NCBI GenBank assembly: GCA_033239525.1
Contig: BSYO01000008.1
Location: 11,590,150-11,654,149 of the forward strand
Origin: Nepenthes gracilis
Taxonomy: Eukaryota > Streptophyta > Magnoliopsida > Caryophyllales > Nepenthaceae
Direction of reading: 5' to 3'
Length of the DNA: 64,000 nucleotides
Position 1 is the stretch's first letter; each line of letters begins with the position of its first letter. This document shows, piece by piece, positions 1 through 10,700 of this stretch. The position numbers were made by a program, and so were the translations under genes. Below the pieces are notes generated by a model. That model searched no databases, was not told where the DNA came from, and saw only the letters and a program-made list of their open reading frames with translations.

Positions 1-59
1 ATCTATTGAGACCAAGGTATCCCCTAAATCGGTTGGCTCGTCTTTAACAAATAAAAAAA

Positions 60-740
60 GCGTCCATCTTTCCCGCAAAATCTTGGGCTCAGTCGTCGAG
101 GTTAAAGGTCATCGCTCCTCGGCTCACTAAAATTTTTTTCCTCCCCTATTGAGTCGACTTTGATAGTCTGTCTCTCCTCTCCTTTGAGGTGGGTGCGGCA
201 AATGCACCACATTTTGGGGCTACACTCGGTGGGTTTCTTCCCGAAAAGCCTCCCACTACCGGCGATTAATGGCATCGAGAAAAATTTGGGCTAAATATGG
301 GATCGTCACGTTGCTATTGTTAATGGTGATGGGATTTACTTCTTTCAATTTGATTGAGGCTGTTTGGAGAAATGCTTGAGTAGAGGACCATGGGCCTTCA
401 AAAAGTCTTTGTCTTCCTCAAGAGATGGTCACTTTGGAGCAGTGAACGGCTCTGAATCACTTATGTCGGTCCATGAATGGATTTATTTGTCAAAGCGTGC
501 CACTTGAACCACGGACTCCAATGGGTTTTAGTTGGATTGCTAGTAGGATTGGTAAGCCAATCCTTTTAGATCAATTACCGCCTCTATGCATCGGGTGCAT
601 GTTGCCGAGTGTGTGTGGGTTGCGAAAAGGATGACCCTCGACCCGAAAAATTAGGCTTGTGTCGATTTCTTTTGCTCCTTCGGGATGGTTGAGATTGATA
701 TTGCTTATCACTCTAAGCAAGAATTCAACAAAGCCTAGCC
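60..740 (+). pseudogene. Decayed LINE ORF1 (DUF4283) fragment
   Basis: A broken remnant of the ORF1 (gag-like, nucleic-acid-binding) protein of an L1-type plant LINE. Short conserved blocks survive in the right order although no long frame is open: KIWAKYG near 285-305, CLSRGPWAF near 371-397 and GFSWIASRIGKPILLDQ near 526-577. These match the intact ORF1 at 25491-27371 (KIWARYG, CLRAGPWTM, GLSWTASAVGIPLQLD). No start codon, zinc knuckle or basic tail is recognisable. Assignment rests on block order, not on a full frame. Confidence 0.7.
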
Positions 741-1727
741 GGAGTTAAAGGGCTGCGAGATATGACTCGAGCCCCGTTCTAAATCTTTCTTTGGGGCTAA
801 TGCTCCACCCATCAACCCCCCCTTTGTTACGGATGTTGAACCGCTTTTTTTTCTTTGTAGGGCCAGGGTGTGAGGTTGAATCATCTTGCGGTTGTGTTTT
901 GGAAAATGAGGTTCGGATGACTAGTTTGCTCGGCTTTGATGATGGTTTATCACGGGCTGGTTTCTTCTTGCCTCGCGATTTTCGATTACATTCTGCTATG
1001 GATGCCTATCTTGTGTGCTCACCGGGTGGGCCTCATGAACTTGATCGGACAAGAAACGAGGCCTCTAGGCGTGGATTTTCCTTTGGAGATTTGTGGTTCG
1101 GTTGATCGGGAAGCAATTGGACCTTACAAATGAGTCTTTAGTCTTGACATCACACGCCTTCTAATGTTTTGGTTGTCCTATTGATCACCATTCGATGGAT
1201 GGTCTTTGCCTCGCTTGTGAATGAGGTAGAGTCGGTGCTTGGAGTGGTAACCATAGGAGTCTTTGTGTTGCTAGTTGTGACTCCCTCCCTGATCGTGATA
1301 TCCACCAAATGGTGGATCTTTGTTGATTAGTTTTGTCCCTAACTCACTTTTTGTTTCATTGCAGGTTCCCGGATGGGTTGGGTGGGAAAGGGGTAGCGAT
1401 ATTTTGGGACCCATAGTGGGTTTTTCTTCTTTGATGTAGGGGATTTAGTTGATCCTAATGACTCTGCTCTTTGAAACACGATAGGTCTCTTGTTGGGGTT
1501 GAAGGACTTCACAGGGTAGATGATTCTGCTCTGGAATCTATTCTTGTGGATCGTCCGTAAATACTCTCTGTAGCATCGTCTCAGAATACGCCTTAATGAC
1601 CCAGTGTGTATGATTGTGGATCCGGTGTACTTGATCAACGAACTATGCTCAGTCCGGTCCTATTCTTTGGATGCTCGATGTGTAATCCGAAGGCCTTTAG
1701 TGGCTAATTCAAGAGAATACGGTGGTA
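741..1727. other. Unassigned repeat-derived sequence
   Basis: No gene, tail module or TSD recognised. It lies between a decayed ORF1 and a duplicated coding-like fragment and may be diverged ORF1 C-terminal sequence or 3'UTR. Short open frames here show no family motif. Confidence 0.3.
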
Positions 1728-1853
1728 GTGTTGGTCATGTTCGGTCCATTGCGTATCCTGTTCTTTGGTGTAGTGGATTATGTTTATGGCGGCGTAAGCG
1801 ATATGAGGATGAACAATTTGCAAGGCGAGGCTATAAATGGGTGGGAACGGGTG
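1728..1853 (+). pseudogene. Duplicated coding-like fragment, copy 1
   Basis: About 125 bp closely similar to the reverse complement of 51493-51620. In the other copy the segment is one uninterrupted frame that includes the string DVDYVYDDRQRYEDEQFARQ; here the same frame is broken by a one-base indel after AYPV and regains similarity at RYEDEQFAR. I do not recognise the protein. It is not DUF4283, endonuclease, RT or zf-RVT sequence. It may be a fragment of a host exon carried by retrotransposition, or part of an element I do not know. Confidence 0.5.
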
Positions 1854-2777
1854 GCAGCTGGCGCCGGCGGCCTCATCTGCCTCCAAGAAAGCGACCTCTC
1901 TCATGATATCCCGATGCGATCCTTACCAAAGAGATGCATTGCGAGGGGTGCAGTACCTGTTTTTGGGTTTGTGCTTGCTGCCGGATTTGATTGGCTGCTG
2001 TATGGTTTTGTTTTTGGCCTTTGCTGCCCTTTTGAAGGCCTTTTCGGTCGATATCTCATGCCTCCCGATTAAGCTGGATTTAATCCGTGTCCGTATGGCC
2101 TGGGATTTCTTGGACCGTGTTGTAATCTGCCTGATACAAGGTGCTGGTTTTTCGATGGGATTTGCAACTTGCTCATCAGCATTGCAAATTGGGTCGCCAG
2201 GTTATGTCCTTCTTGTGAGATGACCGTGGTGCTTTGTTTTGATCACTGTTTTGCTGGTTTTCAATCGTTTTGATGCTCTGTGCTTATGTTGAGATGAGGC
2301 ACTGGTCCATGCCTATTGCATTTGGCGGCTCTAACCCGGTTGGTGTCTTGATATGCATCACTTTGCTGCTGTCTGCTGAATGGGAGCTGATATTAGCTGC
2401 TGGGTTGTATGAAGGCTTGGTGGAGCCAGCGCTGTTTTTTTTTTTTTTTTTTGGGAAATCTGGTTTTGTAATTTTCGCTGTTCAGTCCGGGCACGATGCT
2501 GTTCTTGGTGCAGCTATTCACGTTCCAGTTTCTTGGGCTGGTGCCAGTTTCTTTGTGAAGAGCAGCTTATGATGTAGGTGGTGTTGAGATTGCTCACTTG
2601 GTTCTTGATGTGAGCTGCTGTCCTAGGAGTGCGATGATGAGCTGCTGACACATCTTCTCCTGATGCTGGTGCCGGCTGAAAATGCTGATGTGTTGCTACT
2701 GCTGTTTTATTGCTGCTGATGTTGTGATGATAGACACGTGGGCTAATGCCCTGCTGTATGGTGTTTCTATGCATTCT
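1854..2777 (+). other. LINE 3'UTR-like sequence with T-run
   Basis: Begins with GCGCCGGCGGC-type sequence resembling other ORF1 leaders, then becomes TGCTG-rich and A-poor like the LINE 3'UTRs elsewhere in the window. An 18-nt T-run at 2435-2452 followed by GGGAAA looks like the poly(A) of a minus-strand insertion. No coding sequence supported. Confidence 0.45.
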
Positions 2778-2801
2778 TACTTACCAAAAAAAAAAAAAAA
2801 A
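2778..2801 (+). mobile_element. 24-bp terminal micro-insertion with TSD
   Basis: Only TACTTACC plus 16 A, the extreme 3' end of the LINE tail, flanked by a perfect 15-bp direct repeat GTTTCTATGCATTCT at 2763-2777 and 2802-2816. It has the form of a target-primed insertion that copied 8 nt of template beyond the poly(A). Confidence 0.85.
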
Positions 2802-2816
2802 GTTTCTATGCATTCT

Positions 2817-3132
2817 AGCCTAGCAGATGCAGTGGTATTGGGCTATATTCCTTTGTGATGCTGCTGCTATGTTCAACAGCCAAAGATGGTGCTGCTGGTC
2901 TCGGGCTGGAGCATGCCGAATTTGTGTTGTTGTTTATGATGGAAATGTCATATTTTGTCGTTTTTGGCAAGCGTTGTCCTCTAGAGGACTTTTTTTTTTG
3001 ATGTCTTTGTCCGCTCGGGGTATGCCCTAGCGTCTTATGTTTTATCCTCAAGTCAAAATATTTGGAGATAAACATATTTTTTTGTCTTATTTTCTCAATT
3101 AATCCAAAATTCTTACTTACCAAAAAAAAAAA
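2817..3132 (+). mobile_element. Tail-only LINE copy (SINE-like), copy 1
   Basis: A 5'-truncated noncoding copy: ~150 nt of TGCTG-rich 3'UTR, hairpin I (perfect palindrome GTCCTCTAGAGGAC near 2976-2989), hairpin II (CTCGGGGTATGCCCTAG near 3014-3030), main stem-loop III at 3037-3075, then CTTACTTACC and poly(A). The body is almost identical to the reverse complement of 15537-15896, so both copies are recent. No pol III A or B box is visible, so it resembles a truncated LINE more than a tRNA-derived SINE. Confidence 0.8.
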
Positions 3133-3417
3133 GAAAAGTCTTCTGGTCGACGTTGTCCTCCCTGAGGCTTTTAGGAATACTTTGATGTACTGTCCGCTCA
3201 GAGTATGCCCTAGCGTTTTGGCAGTTTTTTTTCAATTTCTACTGTCTCTGTAGAATGTTAGCCTCCTAAAGGTTGTCTTTTTTGATGTAAGAATTACTCG
3301 GGGAATGCCCTAGCATTTTATGCATTATCTCCAAGTCAAAATACTTGGTTTTAATGCATAGATTATGTAATTTTTTTCTCCCATGAATCCAAAATACTTA
3401 CTTACCAAAAAAAAAAA
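3133..3417 (+). mobile_element. Tail-only copy with doubled tail
   Basis: Contains a first partial tail (hairpin II only, near 3196-3222), a ~90-nt spacer with CTCCTAAAGG, then a complete second tail at 3297-3417 with stem-loop III (arms TATGCATTA and TAATGCATA around CCAAG/CTTGG), ATACTTACTTACC and poly(A). The same doubled arrangement recurs at 22503-22735, so it defines a subfamily. Confidence 0.75.
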
Positions 3418-3665
3418 GTACACCTGGGAGGATCATGGCCAAGGTGATACTTATGTAGCAGTTCCTAAGCCAGAAGAATATTGTCACTAATTTGACGACC
3501 AGCAACAAAAGTCGTTTGGCACTTTCCAACAAGATAGGGTAATGTCATCTTTAGTCGGTTTGCAATGATCTTTGAGATGGCTTTGTAGATGACATTATAG
3601 CATGATATTGGTCGGTAGTCAGAAACGGTTCTCGGAGAAGGCACCTTCGAGTCTTCCAATTTGGC
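3418..3665 (-). pseudogene. LINE ORF2 reverse transcriptase fragment
   Basis: Minus-strand reading includes SDYRPISCYNVIYKAISKII and FVAGRQISDNILLA, the finger/palm start of an L1-type reverse transcriptase, matching 34140-34400 and 48050-48200. Catalytic motifs A and C are absent. At about 3660 the sequence switches to a plus-strand ORF1 fragment, so the two pieces are joined head to head. Confidence 0.8.
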
Positions 3666-4486
3666 ATCTCCTCCTTCCAACGCTGGAGCCAGGAATGCTC
3701 TTCGCAAATCTTCTGAGCTCGTGGCAGCTGCCCCCCCTTCTTGGACTGATGTCGTTCGGAAGGATTGCACAGTCAGTTCAGATCGACTTACTATCCCCTC
3801 AAGATATTGTTGGGGATGTCATCTCTATCTCCCCCTGGCTGAGGTACTTCAGCGAGACCCAAGATGGAGAGCTACGTTGGTGGGCTATTTCCTTGAAAGC
3901 CCCCTCCATCTTTAAGGCATTAACGCCATTGTCTAAAGTAAAATCGGGCGGTCGGTTTTGAGACATGTCGCCGGGAATGGACCGCAGTTTCTTCTTCTTC
4001 TTGATTTGACTGCGAAGATCTTATGAACCGCTGTTTGGCTTGTGGTCCCTAGACTTTAGGGTGGAAAGCCATCCTCCTCGAAAAATGGATGCACGGTATG
4101 GTGCTAGAGAAGGAATCTTTCCAATCGTACCCGATTTGGATCACCTTGTCCATGGTCCCCTCACGAATATTGGACCCCTTTGGAGTCTGAGTTGGATTGC
4201 CAGTGGAGTTGGTAAGCCCCTTCCTTTGGATCAAGCACTTTGCTAAAATGGAGCGGCTTAATTATGCTCGCGTGTGTTCAAGTAACGAGAGGTGCCCATC
4301 TCCCTTCATTTATCGGAGGCCTGAAGTCAAGAGCTGCTGCAGGACCTCCTCGGTGGACACTGAGGTTTGTTACCACAGGAAGCCAACTTACCCTTTGAAG
4401 GGTCGCATTGCTAATCCGGGTAGTAAAGCTGCTGGGATTATAGAGAAGTCCCCTTGTCTGTTGCAATCGAATGTCCTGTGGCTCTA
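3661..4486 (+). pseudogene. LINE ORF1 (DUF4283) fragment, frameshifted
   Basis: Starts with PSWTDVVRKD and, across frame changes, keeps LVGYFLESPLHL near 3878-3915 and LSWIASGVGKPLPLDQ near 4188-4240, the ordered blocks of the DUF4283 domain. Near 4300-4400 a CC-rich segment marks the degenerate zinc-knuckle area (RRPEVKSCCRTSS). Several frameshifts; non-functional. TGCTG-rich 3'UTR-like sequence follows directly, with no ORF2 between. Confidence 0.75.
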
Positions 4487-6035
4487 GCTCAAAGGCTCCT
4501 CTGCCTGTGTGTTCCTTCCAATTGGGCCGGGTTGGGGATGCCCGTGCAACTCTGGATTGAGACTATTAGGCTAAGAGCTGAAGAGCTAGTCGAGGTGCTG
4601 TTTGATTGCACGTTTTCCTTCTGATGCAGTGGAATTTCCTTCTGTTTGTCGCCAAATTGTGGATCAATGTTTGGTTTGCATCTGCTGTGAATTGGTGTTG
4701 CTAGGTGATTCCCTCTGCTATGCTGATTGCTGAGGAAATTCCCTGCTGAGTATTCATTCCATTTGTATGGCTGGAATGAATTGCTGGGCTGAAGTGGTTG
4801 TCTTGTTGCTGAGATGGATTTGGATTGAGAGGTTAGGTTGTCAATTTGCTGCCTTGGTACTTGATTCTGCAATTTTGTTTTGCTGGGGCCTGTATTGGCC
4901 TTGCCCTGTGTTTGGTTGTCACTGGGATGCAGTATGGAGGTGCCTTCATCTGCCGTCCTTCTGAGGTGGAGGTGATCCTTCTGTTGTAGCCTTTATGTGG
5001 AGCAAGTCTCATGGATTGCTGAAGCTTGGTGGTTTTTCTATGCTGCCATCTTCACTAGTATGCCCGAAGATTTAGTTGGAATGTTGATGGTTGTCGATGT
5101 TGAAAATGTAGTATCAAACTGATCTTTTCATGATGGATCATAGGGTTTTAGGTGTTGTGGGTGTATTACAATTTCTTTGTTTCTCTTTTTTTTGGTAAGT
5201 AATTAATTGCATTAAATTTAAAGAAACTGTACAAAGAGCTATGTTCTTAACCAAGTGTTTTGGATTTCTTTGTTTCTCATCCACATTAACATTTGCCATT
5301 TGCACCTGCTGCTGGCATATTGTGTTGGTGTTGGGGCCGAATCTTCCATGTAGGTTCCCAGTGCTTTGCTGCTGTTCTGAATGACTTTGCTGGCCGGTTG
5401 CTGAGGAATTATGCAGCGATGTGGTTGATCCTGAAGCTAGCAGCTTTGCTGCTTGTATTGAGGTTCCTATAGTGGTGCTGAAGCTGTATTGAAGGCTTGG
5501 GCTGAGATGCTGATGGCTGATAAGGAGGCACCTGCTGATGGCTGAGATGCTGGAGTGCTGATGCTCTGATATGGTGGATTAGCTGCTTGAGGAGGTGCCG
5601 ATATGCTGGTTGCAGTGAGGCTGAAAGATTGAAGATGTTGGATCTGGGAGGCAGCATCATTTCCTGTGGCCTTGCTCGGCTACTGAGGTGGATTGGATGT
5701 TTATTCTGTGCGGTTTCTTGGCAGGAGCTGTTGGAACTATACCCTGCTCTAGCTGATCTGCTGATGATCCTGCAGCTAGGGGCTGTACTGCTAGTGATGC
5801 TTGTGGTGCTGGACCTTGCTGCCCTGTAGTACGGGTGCGCCTGGACAGTGTTGTATTTGCTGAGGGCAACTCTGCTGGCTGATGCCCGCTGGATGTGCTG
5901 AGCGCCAATTGCTCTGCTGGTTTACTGATTTTTGGATATGATGCCCACTGGTTGTTAGACCTTGTGTTGTGTGTCATTATTTTTGTGTGTATTTTGATGT
6001 ACTAACTACTCTGGGTATGCCCTATCGCTTTATGA
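4487..6035 (+). other. TGCTG-rich 3'UTR ending in partial tail
   Basis: A-poor, TGCTG/TTGCTG-rich LINE 3'UTR following the ORF1 fragment, which suggests another ORF1-only copy. It contains a 78-bp insertion at 5186-5263 and ends in the start of a plus-strand tail (GATGTACTAACTACTCTGGG near 5996-6015, hairpin II near 6010-6026) that is cut at 6035 by a minus-strand tail. Antisense frames rich in Q, S and H are a composition effect. Confidence 0.6.
5186..5263 (-). mobile_element. 78-bp insertion truncated inside the tail hairpin
   Basis: Poly(T), GGTAAGTAA, then the 3' arm of stem-loop III and nothing more. In sense orientation the copy begins CCAAAACACTTGG, that is in the loop. A perfect 15-bp TSD ATTTCTTTGTTTCTC lies at 5171-5185 and 5264-5278. 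It is closest to the tail at 29050-29158. Confidence 0.85.
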
Positions 6036-7700
6036 TTTTTTTTTGGTAAGTAAGTATTTTGGATTAAAGAGAGAAAAAATTACAAAATCATGTTTTATCT
6101 CCAAGTATTTTGACTTAGATTTAAAACATAAAACGCTAGGATATACCCCGAGCAAACAGTACATCAGATAATACATAAAAAAACCTCTAGGAGGACAACG
6201 TTCAACAGAATGCTAGGCCAAAAAAACAAATACAAACAGCAACAACAAATTTGTAAAAAAAACAAACTAGTGCAAAACTGAAATTCCTCCAATCCAGAAG
6301 CAGAAAGAATTTCAAGAGACCGAAAGCCCCTAATTAGACTTTAATCGCCAGAGACGAGAAGGCTAGGGGCAGCAGTAGTTTCGGCATTTGGCAACTGTAG
6401 CAACTCCCCAACCCCAACACCAGCAGAAGTTTCAGCAGCAGCAGCACAATCCTGGAATTTAAACGTCAGTAAGTAGCAGCACAGTCCAGCAGAAGGAAAC
6501 AGCCACAGGGCAACAGAAAGCAGCAGCCAAGTCCCAATGTTCCAAATCTGAAGCATAGACTACCCAAGAGGATCCACATGCTACTGGAAGTCAACAACTC
6601 CACCTCCAAGCAAGCCGAGCTAAGCAACAGCAACAAACTCAGCAAACCAGCCACCAGAGGCTTCCAACAGCAGCAAGGCTCTAGCAATTGCAACAACACC
6701 ACAGCCCAACACCTACATGTACATCATACAGCTGCATCCCGCATCCAGCAAAGGAGCAGCACCAATCCAGTGAGCTGCAACAAGCCCGAAGTAATATTTC
6801 CAACCAGTTACAACCCTGCAGCCACCCAGAAAAATTACCCAAACCACAGCAGAATCCAACTAGATTCACGGACATCCAACATCAGTATGATTAATTCAGC
6901 AGATCCAAAAGATAACCCTCCTCATATCCAGCATCGCAGAGTCAACTGCTGAAAACAGCAACACTTTCCAGCAATCAGCCTCTAGCAATGAATCAATGTT
7001 CAGATGCACATCACTTCAGGAGCAGCAAACAATTCCGCATTACAACCTGCAGCAGGACCAACAGCTCCAACCACTACAGCAGCCAATCAGCTTCATGGAC
7101 AGCTTTCCTCAGGAGGTAATCCAGCAACAACCAGTAACAACACCAGCACAGCTGGAGACCAGAAAAATCAGGAACAATAAAAAGATCAAATGGCCACAGC
7201 AACAGTTATTGCAAACTGCAATAAGCAACCAGCATAGGATCTGTATACTGTTCAAATCAGCAGGCACTCAGCAAACCGCCTCACAACACAGAACAGCAAA
7301 ACTTCAAGCCCTCCGTAACACTAGTTAGTTGCCAGCAGGCCAATTCTCAGCACACACCGTCGGGCAACACACCGGGAGAAGTTGAGCGCCAGGCCAGAAA
7401 ACAAAAATACAAAACGCAGCTGTCCCACCAACTGCCGCAGAACACCCAGCCCAAAATCAGGCACTCCCAACGCTGCACCAGAATTCTTCATTACAGGCCC
7501 AGCATAGGACCAGCCAGAATCCCCAGTATTAATATCCGCATCAGAGGGTCAACCAAACAAGACACCGTATTCAAATTCATACATCCACTTGGATTATGGA
7601 AACCGCATCTAAACAGCAGCAGCATAGCAAAATTGACTATCCCAAACACCCACGAACATTCTAACATCAGCAGAAAGCGCCCAGACCCATCCACGACCAC
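6036..7700 (-). mobile_element. 3'UTR and tail of a minus-strand LINE
   Basis: Tail at 6036-6155: poly(T), GGTAAGTAAG, stem-loop III at about 6089-6129, then hairpin II and hairpin I (CCTCTAGGAGGAC near 6184-6196). To 7700 the sequence is CAGCAGCAA-rich on plus (TGCTG-rich in sense). Most simply it is the 3' end of the LINE whose ORF2 end is at 12233-13122, separated from it by the ORF1-only element at 7701-11442; no TSD was found to prove this. Confidence 0.6.
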
Positions 7701-10700
7701 TTTTTTTTTTTGGTAAGTAAGAATTTTGGATTAATGGGAGAAAAAATTACAACATCTATGTATTATCTCCAAGTATTTTGACTTGGGGATAACACATAAC
7801 CCGCTGGGGCATACCCCGAGCAACTAGTACATCCGAATGTATAAAAAAAAAAACCTCTAGGAGGCCTACGAACTACAGAACCAATATAATATGAGAAATT
7901 ACAACACAACGCAGAGTGAAAGCGTAGCTATTCATTCCCCGCTAACCGAGCACAACCAGCTGCTGAAAAGCACCAGCAGCAGCAAAGAAGATCCCAGATT
8001 CAAGATCATTCCTCATATCAAGCCATGCAACATCAGCAGCACTCCCTGCATCAAAGCTGGTCCAGCATCTTATCAGCAACCAGCCAGAGGTATAAAACAA
8101 CCAGCGCCAAAACCCAGGCTGAAGCATCAACGGCAGAGCCAATTGCAGGCAGGTAGCAGTCCCAGAGACTTCTTCAGCAGCATTCCAACAGCAGGCCACC
8201 TGCCATGTTTCCAAAACGCCAACAGCGCCAAGCGCAACAACCAGGGATCAACTACACCGGAATGGGTAGTTTCCACACCCAGAATGGGTAAAGACTCAGC
8301 TGGTCCACAACACCAGGGACAAAGGCCTTCAGGATCTACTGATCATCTTCATCAGGGTCAACCAAAAACCAACATCACAAGGAGCATCTTCATACAACTG
8401 TTGCCTGCAAACCGAGCAAAACCAGCTGGTGTAAAACACCAGCAGCAGCAAAGAAAATCCCAGATTCAAGATCATTCCTCACGTCAAGCCATGCAACATC
8501 ATCAGCACTCCATGCATCAAAGCTGGTCCAGCATCTCATCAGCATCAAAGACGAGAACAACCAGATTCATCAGCATATGCAGGTCATTGCAGCAGGAGGC
8601 GCTGCATCAAACCACCACAACATTTGCTGTTAAACAGCAAATCATCAATCCACCCAACACCAGCGAAAACAGAATCCATCCAAAGCTGGATTCAGCAATA
8701 ACAGCAGCATCACAGGTAATTAGACACTGCATGCCAGTTTTCACTACCAAACAGAAGAGGACTTAGCACATACAACACCTGCAGTACCAACAGTATAGCC
8801 CAACTCAACCAAGCATTCCAATCATTCAGAATTCCAACAAGAGGCCTTGGTTTCAACCCAGGGAATACTCCAGGAACAGAACAGCAGAATCACTCTATTA
8901 GCAGTCCATGGACTGGTGTTTCAGCAGCAAAACAGTAAGAGTAGAGAGAGCTACCCGAACCAAGCTCCAACGGATACACCAATCTCCATATCAGAAGAAA
9001 GACCCCTCGCAGGAAGGCCAACACTGGGTGCCAGCGCCAGCAGTAGATTCATCCAACACAGTAGCCAAAAATCAAAAAGCAACTCAACCATATGGCCAGC
9101 GCATTCAAAACCCAAACTGGAGTATCAACAGCAGAGCCTAATTGCAGGCAGGTAGCAGTCCCAGAGACTTCTACAACAGCCGTCCAATAGCAGGCCACCT
9201 CCCAGGATTCCAAAACACCAAACATCCCAAGCACAACAACCAGGACAGCATAAGTGGGCAAAGACAAAAAGCCAGTGGCCAGTTTCCACACCTAGAATGG
9301 GTAAAGACAAAACCCATCTGGACCATTGCTCCAGGGACAAAGGCCAACAAGAACAACTGATCAAAAAACCATCATCACAAGGATCAGCTTCATACAACTG
9401 CTGTTGTCGACCAAAAGGCACCAGTTATTGATCCCAACAAAAATACAATAAGTCTAGTTCCGTCAAAAACCATCCAGTAGGAGAACATAGATTCCGTAAG
9501 GAGCTCGCTTCAAAAGCCTGTCCAAAGACAGCAAAATTTACATCCAAATCAACATCATAGTGCCAAAGCTCCCGGAGAAGCCTTTGATTTTTTGGGTTTT
9601 TTCTTTTTCCGTGATTTTGATGGCATCCAAGCTTTACACTCCAGATCCATCGTCTCATCAACACATAAAAATTTCTCCGTGGAGAACACAGTAGCCCGCC
9701 CCATAGAAATTTCAGCAGAAGAACCACAGAGTTTTGTAGAAACCAAATCGAATTGATTGGCTGAATCAAGGCCATACTTTTTGGTTATACGCTTGATAGA
9801 GCTAGGAGTACAATCACTATCTTCATCACATCCATGGCCAGACCGTATGGGGAGCGCATCAGGAGGGCTAACCATACGAACGGTGGCATTTGAGAGACAT
9901 AACGAGCGCCCAGGCGCTAGAGACAACAGAAAAGGAGAAGCCAATTCTGCCACCTCATCATCTGGGGACGGAAGAAATGACAGAGCAGAGTCATTCACCG
10001 AGTTAAGAACAGCCATATGGCCCTCATTATAGGGCAACCTGGCAGCTCCACCAGCTGGAGCTGATTCCAAATCAGCCACAACATCATCCGGAGAGGTTAG
10101 GTATGACACAGAGGAACCAGCCCCTGAGCCCATAACAGCCTCAGGGACCACATCAGGGATCAAATTACATGGCAGCGGGGCATAGTCATCGGCCACCAAA
10201 TCCACGGATTCTGAGGCCAGCCCAGGACCAATCAACACAGCACCACAATTTTGACAGGAAGCTGGGGAAACTAAAGGAGAATCCAGAGCATGATGCCGCT
10301 CGTTCAAAGGAGCACAAGCATGCATCTTAGATTGGCAGGGAGTCGAAATGGGAGCAGAATCCAAGGGATCTGGCCCAGAATACTTCCTGGCGCTGCAGTC
10401 CTCAATTGAAGATTGAGGATTCAGCTCACATTGAGAGGACGACAGAGCCATAGCATTAATCCCATCAATATTGTTAACCGAATCAAACTCCTCAGAGCCT
10501 CGCAGAGCATTAGTATCATCCAGCTTAGGTAGACCCGAGTCAGGCACCAAACCAATCATTCCCAATGAATTAGACACAACAACATTAGGGTCCAGCCCAT
10601 GGGAATCAGACACCGGGGACTCACTAGGCTGGGTCGGATTAACAGAAAACCCATTAGACAACAAACCACTACCCTGGAGGCAAGCAGCAGATTTTGACGA

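Noticed and set aside
2435..2452. T-run as a pol III terminator
   Set aside because: No pol III promoter upstream; it fits the complement of a poly(A) tail.
2817..3132. tRNA-derived SINE
   Set aside because: No A box or B box recognised, and the body is plain LINE 3'UTR, so a 5'-truncated LINE is the simpler reading.
7891..8766. 291-codon plus-strand open frame rich in Q, S, H and T
   Set aside because: It is antisense to a TGCTG-rich LINE 3'UTR; the composition leaves few stops on that strand, internal duplications explain its repeats, and it has no family motif or Kozak-like start.
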